Shown here: positions 6,886 through 13,785 of the stretch, piece after piece | Layout: each line of letters begins with the position of its first letter | Position numbering within the stretch: the stretch's first letter is position 1 | Source of the DNA: an uncultured Eubacterium sp. | GTDB lineage: Bacteria > Bacillota > Clostridia > Oscillospirales > Acutalibacteraceae | Direction of reading: 5' to 3' | Assembly: GCA_910584985.1 (NCBI GenBank) | Contig: CAJUDJ010000027.1 | Location: 1-21,323 of the forward strand | DNA length: 21,323 nt | The notes under the pieces: generated by a model | Seen by the model: the letters and a program-made list of their open reading frames with translations, nothing else | What the model was told of the DNA's origin: nothing | Databases searched by the model: none | Position numbers and translations under genes: made by a program

Positions 6886-9209
6886 ATGTGTTCTCCTTTA
6901 TCCTGTGCAAAAAATGCCTTTGCAAATCTTACGCTTTCCATTGCATCTTTCGTGTACCGGTCCGCATGAATCATATCGGCATAGGACTGCGTCAGAACAG
7001 CTCCGCCGACAAAAACCGTTGCATTTGTCTGCTCGTGAAGCAGCTTTATGGTTTTTTCCATTGCCGGAACGGTTGTTGTCATAAGAGCCGAAAGCCCCAC
7101 AAGTTTAACGTCGTTGTCCAGAACGGCTTTCACAACGGTTTCCTCGGGAACATCCTTGCCGAGGTCTATCACATCAAATCCGTAATTTGAAAGCAGCACC
7201 TTAACAATGTTTTTGCCTATATCATGTATATCGCCGTGAACGGTTGCCAGAACGATTTTGTTTCCGCTTTTTTCTTTAACGCCGCTTAAAATAAGTTTTT
7301 CTTTTATTACATCAAAGGCAGCCTTTGCCGAATCGGCACTCATAAGCAGCTGCGGCAGGAAGATTCTGTTCGCTTCAAAGCCTGCGCCCACTTCGTCCAG
7401 TGCGGGAATGATAAAGCCGTTGATTACATCCAGAGAATCTCTTGTTTCAAGCAACTGTTTTGCGCAAAGGGCGGCATCCTCCTTCATTCCCTTAACGATT
7501 GCCGTGTGCAGGGTTACATTTGTTTCCTGATTCGGTGCTTCACAAACCATAACACTTTCAATATATTCCGTGCAGTTGTTATCCAGTGCGGCAAGCGCAT
7601 TGTAGGAATAATAGGCATTCATCATTGCCTGCGATTTCGGGTTTATAATGCCTGCCGAAAGGCCGCTCTGAAGCGCAAGTGTAAAGAAAGCCGTGTTTAC
7701 GGCATCCCGCTTCGGCAGACCGAAGGAAATGTTTGATACACCTAAAACCGTATGAACGCCCAGCACATTTCTGATATAGTTCACTGCCTTCAGCGTTTCC
7801 CTTGCGTTGTTTTTATCTGTGCTGATGGTCATGGTCAGCGCATCAACAATAAGGTCTTTTTTTTCAATTCCGTATTCTGCGGCGGTCTTTATGATTTTTT
7901 CGGCAATTCTGATTCTGCCCTTCGCCGTTTCGGGAATGCCGTTTTCATCCAGGCAAAGGCAAACGGTAACGGCACCGTATTTTTTGGCAAGCGGAAAAAT
8001 CTGTGCCATATTTTTTTCTTTTCCGTTTACCGAATTAATCATCGGTTTTCCGTTATAAATTCTTAATGCGGCTTCCAGTGCTGAAATATCCGTTGTGTCA
8101 ATCTGAAGCGGAGCTGAAAGCACGCTTTGCAGCGAATAAACGGCAGTTTTCATCATCTGCACTTCATCAATTTCGGGAAGCCCCACATTTATATCCAGAA
8201 TATGGGCGCCTGCATCCGTCTGGGCAATGCCCTCACGGATAATGTAATCTATGTCGTTTCTTCTCAGAGCCTCTTTAAACAGCTTTTTGCCGGTAGGGTT
8301 AATTCTTTCCCCTATAATAACAGGCTTTTCCGAAAATGCAACGGTTTCGCTGTAAGAGGAAACGAGGCTGAAATTTTTCTTATCGGGAATAGCAGCCGGA
8401 ATATCACGGCATAGTTCAATCATTTCCCGGATGTGTTCAGGTGTTGTTCCGCAGCAGCCGCCAAGGCAGGAAACGCCGATTTCGGCGATTTTCTTCATAT
8501 CCTGTGCAAATTCCTTCGGTGAAACATTGAAAACGGTTTTTCCGTTCACACTTTCGGGAAGCCCGGCATTCGGCTGTATAAGAATCGGAAGACTTGTCCA
8601 TTTCCGTATTTCTTCTGCAAATGCAATCATCTGCTTCGGGCCGAGTCCGCAGTTGAACCCGATGGCATCAACACCCAGTCCTTCCAGCAGAACAACTGCT
8701 GTTTTTATATCTGCACCTGTAAGAAGCCTGCCGCTTTCATCAAAGATCATGGTAACAATTATGGGCAGTGTGCTGTTTTCCTTTGCGGCAAGCACGGCTG
8801 CTTTTATTTCATAAGTGTCGCCCATCGTTTCAATCAGAATAACATCCGAACCGTCCTTGCCGGCATTTACCATTTCGGCAAATATTTCAACAGCATCATC
8901 AAAATCAAGATCGCCCATAGGCTTCAGCAGCTTTCCTGTGGGGCCTATATCAAGCGCAACCTTTTTTCCTGTGCTTTTTGCAAGTGCAACACCTTTTTTT
9001 ATAACCGCTTGTGCATTGCTTATTTTCAGCCTGTTTGCACCGAAGGTGTTTGTGGTTATATATTCTGCGCCTGCCGCGGCATATGCCCTGTGAACGGCAA
9101 GCACCTTTTCCTCGTCTGTTAAATTCAAAAGCTCGGGAATCTCGCCTGCCTTCAGCCCGGCGGCCTGAAGCATTGTGCCCATACTTCCGTCAAAAAATTT
9201 AATATTCAT
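6882..9209 (-). CDS. metH: Cobalamin-dependent methionine synthase lacking the reactivation domain
   Basis: A 775-residue enzyme that transfers the methyl group of 5-methyltetrahydrofolate to homocysteine through cobalamin. Domains in order: homocysteine-binding barrel (about 1-270; zinc cysteines Cys187 in GFNCG and Cys252/Cys253 in GGCCGTTP), pterin-binding barrel (about 295-540; GERINPTGKK, DINVGLP), cobalamin cap (about 560-645) and cobalamin Rossmann domain (about 650-765) with DxHxxG at GDIHDIG, His662 being the lower axial ligand. The E. coli protein (about 1227 residues) has an additional C-terminal AdoMet domain. Here that domain is the separate upstream gene, which overlaps this one by 11 bases. 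AGGAG lies 6 bases before the ATG. The 3' end overlaps smsC by ATGA. Confidence 0.97.
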   Translation of the reverse strand: MNIKFFDGSMGTMLQAAGLKAGEIPELLNLTDEEKVLAVHRAYAAAGAEYITTNTFGANRLKISNAQAVIKKGVALAKSTGKKVALDIGPTGKLLKPMGDLDFDDAVEIFAEMVNAGKDGSDVILIETMGDTYEIKAAVLAAKENSTLPIIVTMIFDESGRLLTGADIKTAVVLLEGLGVDAIGFNCGLGPKQMIAFAEEIRKWTSLPILIQPNAGLPESVNGKTVFNVSPKEFAQDMKKIAEIGVSCLGGCCGTTPEHIREMIELCRDIPAAIPDKKNFSLVSSYSETVAFSEKPVIIGERINPTGKKLFKEALRRNDIDYIIREGIAQTDAGAHILDINVGLPEIDEVQMMKTAVYSLQSVLSAPLQIDTTDISALEAALRIYNGKPMINSVNGKEKNMAQIFPLAKKYGAVTVCLCLDENGIPETAKGRIRIAEKIIKTAAEYGIEKKDLIVDALTMTISTDKNNARETLKAVNYIRNVLGVHTVLGVSNISFGLPKRDAVNTAFFTLALQSGLSAGIINPKSQAMMNAYYSYNALAALDNNCTEYIESVMVCEAPNQETNVTLHTAIVKGMKEDAALCAKQLLETRDSLDVINGFIIPALDEVGAGFEANRIFLPQLLMSADSAKAAFDVIKEKLILSGVKEKSGNKIVLATVHGDIHDIGKNIVKVLLSNYGFDVIDLGKDVPEETVVKAVLDNDVKLVGLSALMTTTVPAMEKTIKLLHEQTNATVFVGGAVLTQSYADMIHADRYTKDAMESVRFAKAFFAQDKGEHI

Positions 9210-9759
9210 AATCTGCTCCTGTAAATGCCGTTACTGATTTTGTGGGTATCATCTGGCAGGATTGCGTAAGTGTGATTCCGCAGCGTTTTGTGATATCGAG
9301 CAGTGAAAAAATTTTTTTCTGCTCTGTTATATCCAAATCAAAATAACCGGGTGAAAACCGCTGCCTTGTTGTAACCCCGTGCTCCGTTTCAATGCTTTGC
9401 TGCACGCTGTCGCAAACTTCTTCTATTTTTGATGCCAGCACAGCCTGCATAATGGCAAGTTTTGCACCTTCGCCGGAACAGGAGCGCAGCAGGCGGTCTC
9501 CCTCCGTGCCTACAGTGGCGGCAAGAACGGCAACCTTTGTGCATCCCTTAAGGTTTTCGGCAAGGCGTTTGCTTTTAAATTCAAAATTTTTGATTATAAG
9601 CGAATTTTCGGTAACACAGCAGTCAAAAATGCGGTAAATGCTTTTTGGTTTAACGGTTTGGTTTACTTTTTCCATAGCCGCATCAATCAGCTTTAAAAGC
9701 ATTTCATCCTGCACTGTGCTTTTTGTTCTTAAATATCTTAAAATTTCCTGCTTATTCAT
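9199..9759 (-). CDS. MetH reactivation-domain protein (stand-alone AdoMet-binding domain)
   Basis: A 186-residue protein resembling the C-terminal activation domain of cobalamin-dependent methionine synthase. Seen: VAVLAATVGTEGDRLLR (74-90) matching the family's ATxG region, RFSPGYFD with the AdoMet-binding R-x-x-x-G-Y pattern, and the C-terminal LTQSCQMIPTKSVTAF matching the LT-S-MxP-SVS motif. It should reductively re-methylate cob(II)alamin on MetH using S-adenosylmethionine and an electron donor such as flavodoxin or ferredoxin. Its start overlaps the metF stop (ATGAATAA), it lacks a good binding site of its own, and its stop lies 11 bases inside metH. Both junctions imply coupled synthesis. 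The physical split from MetH is what is unusual compared with proteobacteria, though it is seen in several Clostridia. Confidence 0.85.
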   Translation of the reverse strand: MNKQEILRYLRTKSTVQDEMLLKLIDAAMEKVNQTVKPKSIYRIFDCCVTENSLIIKNFEFKSKRLAENLKGCTKVAVLAATVGTEGDRLLRSCSGEGAKLAIMQAVLASKIEEVCDSVQQSIETEHGVTTRQRFSPGYFDLDITEQKKIFSLLDITKRCGITLTQSCQMIPTKSVTAFTGADYEY

Positions 9760-10618
9760 TTATGATTTCAGACAGACCTTTCGTTATCGCCTCTGCAACA
9801 TCGGGCTTGTTCATTGTGTAAATGTGAATATGATTCTGGCCGTTAGCCATCAAATCTATAATCTGCTCTGTTGCATAAATTATACCTGCCTGTTTCATTG
9901 CAGCAGGCCTTTCACCGAAGCGTTCAAGAATTTTCATAAACTTCTTCGGAAATGCGCAGCCCGAAAGCTCCACGCTCCTTTTAATCTGATTTGCGTTTGT
10001 AATGGGCATTATGCCTGCAATCAGCGGCACATCAATTCCTTTGATTGCACAGTTTTCTTTAAAACGATAAAATATCTCGTTGTCAAAAAACATCTGGGTG
10101 GTAAGAAAATCAACGCCGCAGTCCACCTTTTCCTTAAGATACCGGAAATCTGCAACTCTGTCTGCACTTTCGGGATGAATTTCCGGGTAGCAGGCAGCAC
10201 CTATGCAGAAATCACTGTGGTTTTTTATTGTGTTTACAAGCTCGTATGCATAGTGAAAATGCTGCTTATCGGGAAAAACAAAGCCTTCGGGAATATCTCC
10301 TCTTAAGGCAAGAATATTTTCAACACCGTTGCTTGAAAGCTCGTCCAGTACACTGTTTATTTTTTCCTTTGTTGAGGTCAGGCAGGTAAGGTGAGAAAGC
10401 GGCGTTATGCCGCAGCCTTTGATTTCTTTTGCAATTTCCGTTGTAAAGCCGGATGTGGTGCCTGCCGCGCCGTAGGTTACGCTCATAAATGCAGGCTTGC
10501 ATTGCGCCATTTCACGCACAACGGTTTTTGTGTTTTCAATTTTGTTCCATTCCTTGGGCGGAAAAATCTCAAAGGAAATATTAACCTTGTTCGTTTCAAG
10601 TATTTCTGATATTTTCAT
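9752..10618 (-). CDS. metF: Methylenetetrahydrofolate reductase
   Basis: A 288-residue FAD-type TIM-barrel enzyme reducing 5,10-methylene-THF to 5-methyl-THF, the methyl donor of MetH. Motifs: SFEIFPPK with the catalytic glutamate Glu17, SVTYGAAGTT, NILALRGDIP, IGAACYPEIHPES, FLTTQMFFDN, IAGIMPI and the C-terminal HIYTMNKP. Length is normal for the bacterial form. AAAGG lies about 10 bases before the ATG at 10618. It is followed without gap by the reactivation gene and metH, making a complete methyl-THF to methionine route. No MetV partner is encoded alongside. Confidence 0.96.
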   Translation of the reverse strand: MKISEILETNKVNISFEIFPPKEWNKIENTKTVVREMAQCKPAFMSVTYGAAGTTSGFTTEIAKEIKGCGITPLSHLTCLTSTKEKINSVLDELSSNGVENILALRGDIPEGFVFPDKQHFHYAYELVNTIKNHSDFCIGAACYPEIHPESADRVADFRYLKEKVDCGVDFLTTQMFFDNEIFYRFKENCAIKGIDVPLIAGIMPITNANQIKRSVELSGCAFPKKFMKILERFGERPAAMKQAGIIYATEQIIDLMANGQNHIHIYTMNKPDVAEAITKGLSEIINE

Positions 10619-10641
10619 ACAATCAACCTTTCAAGATTAAT

Positions 10642-10670
10642 AGTGTATCAAATTATTTCTATAAATTCAA
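10642..10670 (-). promoter_or_regulatory. Possible promoter for metF
   Basis: On the minus strand TTGAAT (10670-10665), 17 bases, TACACT (10647-10642). It is a moderate match, with a predicted start only about 17 bases before the metF ATG. There is no room for a SAM or B12 riboswitch between the small gene (stop at 10700) and metF. Confidence 0.4.
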
Positions 10671-10699
10671 TACCATTTCATATAAAAAGAGTAGGAATT

Positions 10700-10876
10700 T
10701 TACTTTTTATTGCTGTTGCAGCTGCCATTCAGCCCCTGAAAAGCACTTATCGTTTCAAGAGAATCACCAAGCTGTGTAAAAAAAGCACTGAGTGCCGCAA
10801 TTTCGGCTTCTGTTTTGCCCTTCGCAAGTGCGCAGGCAAGCGCTGAAACAGACATATTTATTGCGCAAGGATCCAT
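10700..10876 (-). CDS. Small 58-residue protein, DUF6774-like
   Basis: Starting at 10876, a 58-codon frame begins MDPCAINMSVSALACALA, continues with AEIAALSAFFTQLGDSLETI (24-43) and ends in a polar tail with Cys53. The MxPC start, an alanine-rich helix, and a TQLGDxLxTI helix are the pattern of a family of tiny Clostridial proteins (DUF6774-like, by memory). Three cysteines (4, 15, 53) are present; no signal peptide is seen. AAGGCGGTG is 5 bases before the ATG and TATAAT lies at 10903-10898. Function unknown. It precedes metF by 81 bases on the same strand and may be on the same message. Confidence 0.72.
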   Translation of the reverse strand: MDPCAINMSVSALACALAKGKTEAEIAALSAFFTQLGDSLETISAFQGLNGSCNSNKK

Positions 10877-10977
10877 AAAAACACCGCCTTTTTGTAAATT
10901 ATAAATCAGAAAAACATATAAAAAATAAAGGAAAACAGAGAAAAAAAGAGTAATGCCATATTATTTTAAATTTGATA

Positions 10978-11006
10978 TTGACGAAAAAACCATCTTGTGC
11001 TATTAT
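10978..11006 (+). promoter_or_regulatory. Promoter of rplM-rpsI
   Basis: TTGACG (10978-10983), 17 bases, TATTAT (11001-11006). The roughly 43-base leader that follows contains a small hairpin GCATT/AATGC (11015-11027). That could be a minimal L13-type leader structure, but it is too short to call. Confidence 0.85.
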
Positions 11007-11055
11007 ATTCCCACGCATTGAAAATGCAACTAATTTATTACGGAGGAAATTCATA

Positions 11056-11484
11056 ATGTCAACATTTATGCCAAAAGCTAACGAAGTTGAACGCAAGTGG
11101 TATGTTATTGACGCAGAGGGCAAGCCGCTCGGAAGAGTTGCAGCTGAAGCAGCAGTTCTTCTCCGCGGAAAGCATAAGCCGATTTTTACACCGAATGTAG
11201 ACTGCGGCGATTTCGTTATCATTATTAACACAGATAAAGCCATTCTTACAGGGGATAAACTCAATAAGAAGCTTTATCAGCATCACACAGGTTACATCGG
11301 TAACCTTAAGGAAGTAAAATACAGCACGCTTATGAATGAAAAAAGTGATTTTGCTATGGAACTTGCTGTTAAGGGTATGATTCCAAGCACAACACAGGGC
11401 AGAAAACAGCTTACAAGATGCCACATTTATAAGAACGCAGAACACAAGCATGAGGCACAGAAGCCTGAAGCTTGGGAAATGTAA
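11056..11484 (+). CDS. rplM: 50S ribosomal protein L13
   Basis: A 142-residue protein of the large ribosomal subunit that binds 23S rRNA early in assembly. Typical motifs: WYVIDAEGKPLGRVAAEAA near the N-terminus, LRGKHKPIFTPNVDCGDFVI, the YQHHTGYIGNLK loop and the C-terminal VKGMIPSTTQGRKQL. The ATG at 11056 is preceded by GGAGG with a 9-base spacer. An in-frame ATG 84 bases earlier lies on top of the promoter and is ruled out. rpsI follows after 16 bases, the conserved pairing in bacteria. Confidence 0.98.
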   Translation: MSTFMPKANEVERKWYVIDAEGKPLGRVAAEAAVLLRGKHKPIFTPNVDCGDFVIIINTDKAILTGDKLNKKLYQHHTGYIGNLKEVKYSTLMNEKSDFAMELAVKGMIPSTTQGRKQLTRCHIYKNAEHKHEAQKPEAWEM

Positions 11485-11500
11485 GGGAGGTTTATAGATT

Positions 11501-11899
11501 ATGTACGAAACAAATCCTTATTTCTACGGCACAGGCAGAAGAAAAGAATCTGTAGCAAGAGTTCGTGTTTATGCAGGAACAGGCAAAATCACAATTAATG
11601 ACAGAGATATTGACGATTATTTCGGTCTCGGCACTCTGAAGCTGATTGTTCGCCAGCCGCTTAATCTTACGGAAACAACAGAAAAGTTTGACATTGTATG
11701 CCGTGTAAACGGCGGCGGTGTAACAGGCCAGGCAGGTGCAATCCGCCACGGTATCGCAAGGGCACTGATTCAGTATGATGAATCCCTTCGCCCTGCTCTT
11801 AAAAAAGCAGGATTCCTTACCCGTGATCCTCGTATGAAGGAAAGAAAGAAATACGGTCTCAAGGCAGCCCGCCGTGCACCGCAGTTCTCAAAACGATAA
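11501..11899 (+). CDS. rpsI: 30S ribosomal protein S9
   Basis: A 132-residue small-subunit protein whose C-terminal tail reaches the P-site tRNA. Motifs: GTGRRKESVARVRV near the N-terminus, VNGGGVTGQAGAIRHGIARAL, and the basic tail ending PQFSKR. Length and both ends are normal. GGGAGG precedes the ATG by 9 bases. The last nine or so codons and the stop lie within a 33-base block that is repeated exactly downstream (12043-12075); the coding sequence itself is intact. Confidence 0.98.
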   Translation: MYETNPYFYGTGRRKESVARVRVYAGTGKITINDRDIDDYFGLGTLKLIVRQPLNLTETTEKFDIVCRVNGGGVTGQAGAIRHGIARALIQYDESLRPALKKAGFLTRDPRMKERKKYGLKAARRAPQFSKR

Positions 11900-11901
11900 T
11901 C
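11869..11901 (+). repeat. Direct repeat copy 1 (end of rpsI), att-like
   Basis: These 33 bases cover the last rpsI codons, the TAA stop and two bases beyond. They are identical to 12043-12075; the partial match continues upstream (CAAGGCAGCC versus CAAAGCAGCC) with a 4-base AAGC insertion in the second copy. The start-to-start distance is 174 bases. Confidence 0.85.
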
Positions 11902-11916
11902 ATTACAGATTACAAA

Positions 11917-11954
11917 AACCGCTCCTTATCCGGAGCGGTTTATTTGTTTTTTTG
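11917..11954 (+). terminator. Intrinsic terminator after rpsI
   Basis: The perfect 9-bp stem AACCGCTCC (11917-11925) / GGAGCGGTT (11932-11940) with a 6-base loop is followed by TATTTGTTTTTTT. It ends the rplM-rpsI message and lies between the two copies of the 33-base repeat. Confidence 0.92.
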
Positions 11955-12019
11955 CATGGGCGGGCTGCACAGTCATCGTGAGCGGTTTGCGAAGCAGAGC
12001 GAACGGACCATACCATCAT

Positions 12020-12045
12020 CGGCTTGCTGCAAAGCAGCCAAGCCG
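12020..12045. repeat. Large imperfect palindrome adjoining repeat copy 2
   Basis: CGGCTTGCTGC (12020-12030), a 3-base loop and GCAGCCAAGCCG (12034-12045) pair over 11 bp with a single bulge. The right arm runs three bases into the second copy of the rpsI repeat. It has no U tract, so it is not a terminator. It may mark the end of a small mobile or recombined element. Confidence 0.6.
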
Positions 12046-12075
12046 CCGTGCACCGCAGTTCTCAAAACGATAATC
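12043..12075 (+). repeat. Direct repeat copy 2 (rpsI 3'-end duplicate), att-like
   Basis: This is an exact 33-base copy of 11869-11901 lying outside any gene, between the rpsI terminator and the Nudix promoter. It is read out of the context of rpsI and has no upstream coding sequence, so it is a detached copy of the gene's 3' end. Confidence 0.85.
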
Positions 12076-12107
12076 TGTTTATCACAAAGCACTTCTTTAC
12101 GGAATGC

Positions 12108-12136
12108 TTTATTTTTTTATTGAATTCGTGTATAAT
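12108..12136 (+). promoter_or_regulatory. Probable promoter for the Nudix/GNAT genes
   Basis: A perfect -10 TATAAT (12131-12136) stands 38 bases before the Nudix ATG. The -35 at a 17-base spacing is poor (TTTATT, 12108-12113), so only the -10 is convincing. Confidence 0.4.
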
Positions 12137-12173
12137 TCTATTTAAAAACAGGGAAAAAGGACAACAAAAAGAT

Positions 12174-12623
12174 ATGGGCTATATAAGGGAAATCAGAAAG
12201 CATATCGGGCATGCACCTATGCTTGCAGCAGGCGCAACGGTTGCTGTTATAAAAAACAATAAAATTCTTCTGAATCTGCGCAGCGATACAAACACATGGG
12301 GCATTCCCGGCGGCTCTCTTGAACTCGGAGAAACGTTGGAAGAAACGGCGGCAAGAGAACTGAAAGAGGAAACGAATTTAACGGCAAAAGCATTCAGGCT
12401 TTTAAATGTGTTTTCAGGCAGAGATTTCTATTTTAAATATCCGAACGGTGATGCACTTTACTCTGTTATTGCACTGTATCTTGCGGAAGATGTAAACGGC
12501 GAAATGAAAATTACAGACGGCGAAAGCCATGAATTAAAATATTTTGGAAAAACGGAGCTTCCTGCTCTGGAAAGCAGGGCAAAAGTGATAACAGACTGGA
12601 TGCTTGAGAGGAATTTGCTGTGA
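12174..12623 (+). CDS. Nudix hydrolase
   Basis: A 149-residue protein with a Nudix box at residues 47-69: Gly47, Glu53, Arg61-Glu62 and Glu65-Glu66 fit G-x5-E-x7-REUxEExGU. The box glycine near the end is Asn68, a tolerated substitution. The catalytic glutamates that bind Mg are intact, so it should hydrolyse a nucleoside diphosphate linked to another moiety; the substrate cannot be told from sequence. The start at 12174 (MGYIREIRKH) is chosen because the open frame upstream runs through the promoter and the rpsI duplicate. The Shine-Dalgarno AAAAAGG is weak and about 13 bases away. The next gene starts inside its stop codon. Confidence 0.9.
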   Translation: MGYIREIRKHIGHAPMLAAGATVAVIKNNKILLNLRSDTNTWGIPGGSLELGETLEETAARELKEETNLTAKAFRLLNVFSGRDFYFKYPNGDALYSVIALYLAEDVNGEMKITDGESHELKYFGKTELPALESRAKVITDWMLERNLL

Positions 12624-13102
12624 GTATTATAATCAAGCCTGCCGAAAAAGGGGAAGCAGAAAAGATTTATGATTTTTACCGAGTTGTCTGTCGTGCTCTT
12701 GAAAACGAAGTGTATTCGCCGCTGTGGCAGTTTGGGGCTTATCCCTGCCTGCAGGATATTGAAAATCATATCAACAATAAAAATCTGTTCATTGCCGTAA
12801 GGGGCAGTGAAATCGTAAGTGCAATGGCAGCGGTAAATCACGGCCGGTATTCCTCACTGCATCTGTTTGCCGTTCTCCCCGAATGCAGAGGCACGGCGCT
12901 TGCCGAGAAAATGTTGCAGAAGCTGATTGAAACTGCAAAAAAACGAAAAAACACGAAAATTATTTTGGATGTAGTCAAAGGCAATGTGCCTGCCGAAAAA
13001 TTATATCGGAAAATCGGTTTTACCTGCACAGGTGAAAAATACGAACGGATTGAGCGGATAGGGAATGTGTGCTTTTCCGTTTACGAGTATATTATCCGTT
13101 GA
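12620..13102 (+). CDS. GNAT-family N-acetyltransferase
   Basis: A 160-residue acyl-CoA-dependent acetyltransferase. The GNAT fold shows as IIIKPAEKGEAEKIYDFY (strand 1/helix 1), FIAVRGSEIVSAMA (strands 2-3), then HLFAVLPECRGTALAEKMLQKLI split over motif A (about 81-103, with the R-G-T-A acetyl-CoA loop) and LDVVKGNVPAEKLYRKIGF (motif B). The start is GTG at 12620, overlapping the Nudix stop in GTGA, with AGAGGA 8 bases upstream, so it is translationally coupled to the Nudix gene. The acceptor substrate is unknown. Confidence 0.87.
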   Translation: MSIIIKPAEKGEAEKIYDFYRVVCRALENEVYSPLWQFGAYPCLQDIENHINNKNLFIAVRGSEIVSAMAAVNHGRYSSLHLFAVLPECRGTALAEKMLQKLIETAKKRKNTKIILDVVKGNVPAEKLYRKIGFTCTGEKYERIERIGNVCFSVYEYIIR

Positions 13103-13141
13103 CAAATCGAATTCTGATTGTTATAAGAAAGGAAATAAATT

Positions 13142-13672
13142 ATGATGCACTTGTATTTGGTTAAACCTGATTTAATCTATTTTGAACAGTATCGGGAAAT
13201 GTATAAGGAATGGGAAGATGAGGAACATATCAATCCCTGGTTTTTCAAAACGAAATGCGAAACCTTGGAGGATTTTGCCGATTTTATTCAAAGGATTGAC
13301 GATTTTGAACATGGGAATGCAGATAAACAGTATGCCAGCCAGACGGCATATTTTGTTATTGATGAAAATGACAGACTTATAGGCGGTGCAAGCTTAAGGC
13401 ATTATCTGACGGTTGACGGCTATAAACGCGGCGGACATATCGGTTACGGTGTAAGACCGAGTGAAAGAAGAAAGGGCTATGCTACGGAAATACTGAAATT
13501 GACATTGAAAGAGTCCAAAAGGTTAAGGCTATACAAGGTATTGCTTACCGCGTTGGAAAGTAATACAGGCTCAAACAAGGTTATTCGGAATTGCGGCGGT
13601 ATTCTTGAGAATCAAATTACAGATGCAGACGGTGATTTGATAAACAGATACTGGATTCATATAAAAGATTAA
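13142..13672 (+). CDS. GNAT-family N-acetyltransferase (predicted acetyltransferase group)
   Basis: A 176-residue GNAT enzyme of the predicted-acetyltransferase type (COG3981-like, by memory): a long N-terminal region with PWFFKTKCETLEDFADFIQ, then AYFVIDENDRLIGGASLRH, the acetyl-CoA loop VRPSERRKGYATEILKLTL (about 107-125) and SNTGSNKVIRNCGGILE. AAAGG lies 9 bases before the ATG at 13142; a second ATG follows immediately. It starts 39 bases after the first GNAT gene and ends before a strong terminator, so the Nudix and two GNAT genes form one unit. Substrate unknown. Confidence 0.86.
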   Translation: MMHLYLVKPDLIYFEQYREMYKEWEDEEHINPWFFKTKCETLEDFADFIQRIDDFEHGNADKQYASQTAYFVIDENDRLIGGASLRHYLTVDGYKRGGHIGYGVRPSERRKGYATEILKLTLKESKRLRLYKVLLTALESNTGSNKVIRNCGGILENQITDADGDLINRYWIHIKD

Positions 13673-13677
13673 CAGGC

Positions 13678-13725
13678 GTAAAAATACTTTCTGAAATTTG
13701 ATTCAGAAAGTATTTTTACTTTTTC
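13678..13725 (+). terminator. Intrinsic terminator after the GNAT genes
   Basis: An 18-bp perfect stem (13678-13695 with 13702-13719) with a 6-base loop is followed by TTTTTC. It is A/T-rich and symmetric, so it could act in both directions, but only plus-strand genes flank it. Confidence 0.88.
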
Positions 13726-13785
13726 TTTACCTTTTATTGCTTTAAAATGTGCTTTTTGGGTGGTAAAATAATTTCGGTGATGTTT

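Noticed and set aside
9638..10306. 222-codon open frame on the plus strand
   Set aside because: It is antisense to metF and the reactivation gene, both of which are clearly real.
10619..10900. SAM or cobalamin riboswitch ahead of the metF-metH operon
   Set aside because: No riboswitch consensus is visible; the space before metF is only 81 bases and the rest is occupied by the small protein gene.
11013..11055. L13 leader regulatory RNA before rplM
   Set aside because: Only a 5-bp hairpin is visible in a 43-base leader; not enough to call the Rfam-type structure by eye.
12024..12173. N-terminal extension of the Nudix protein
   Set aside because: The frame runs through the duplicated rpsI end and the TATAAT element, is not Nudix-like, and would precede the promoter.
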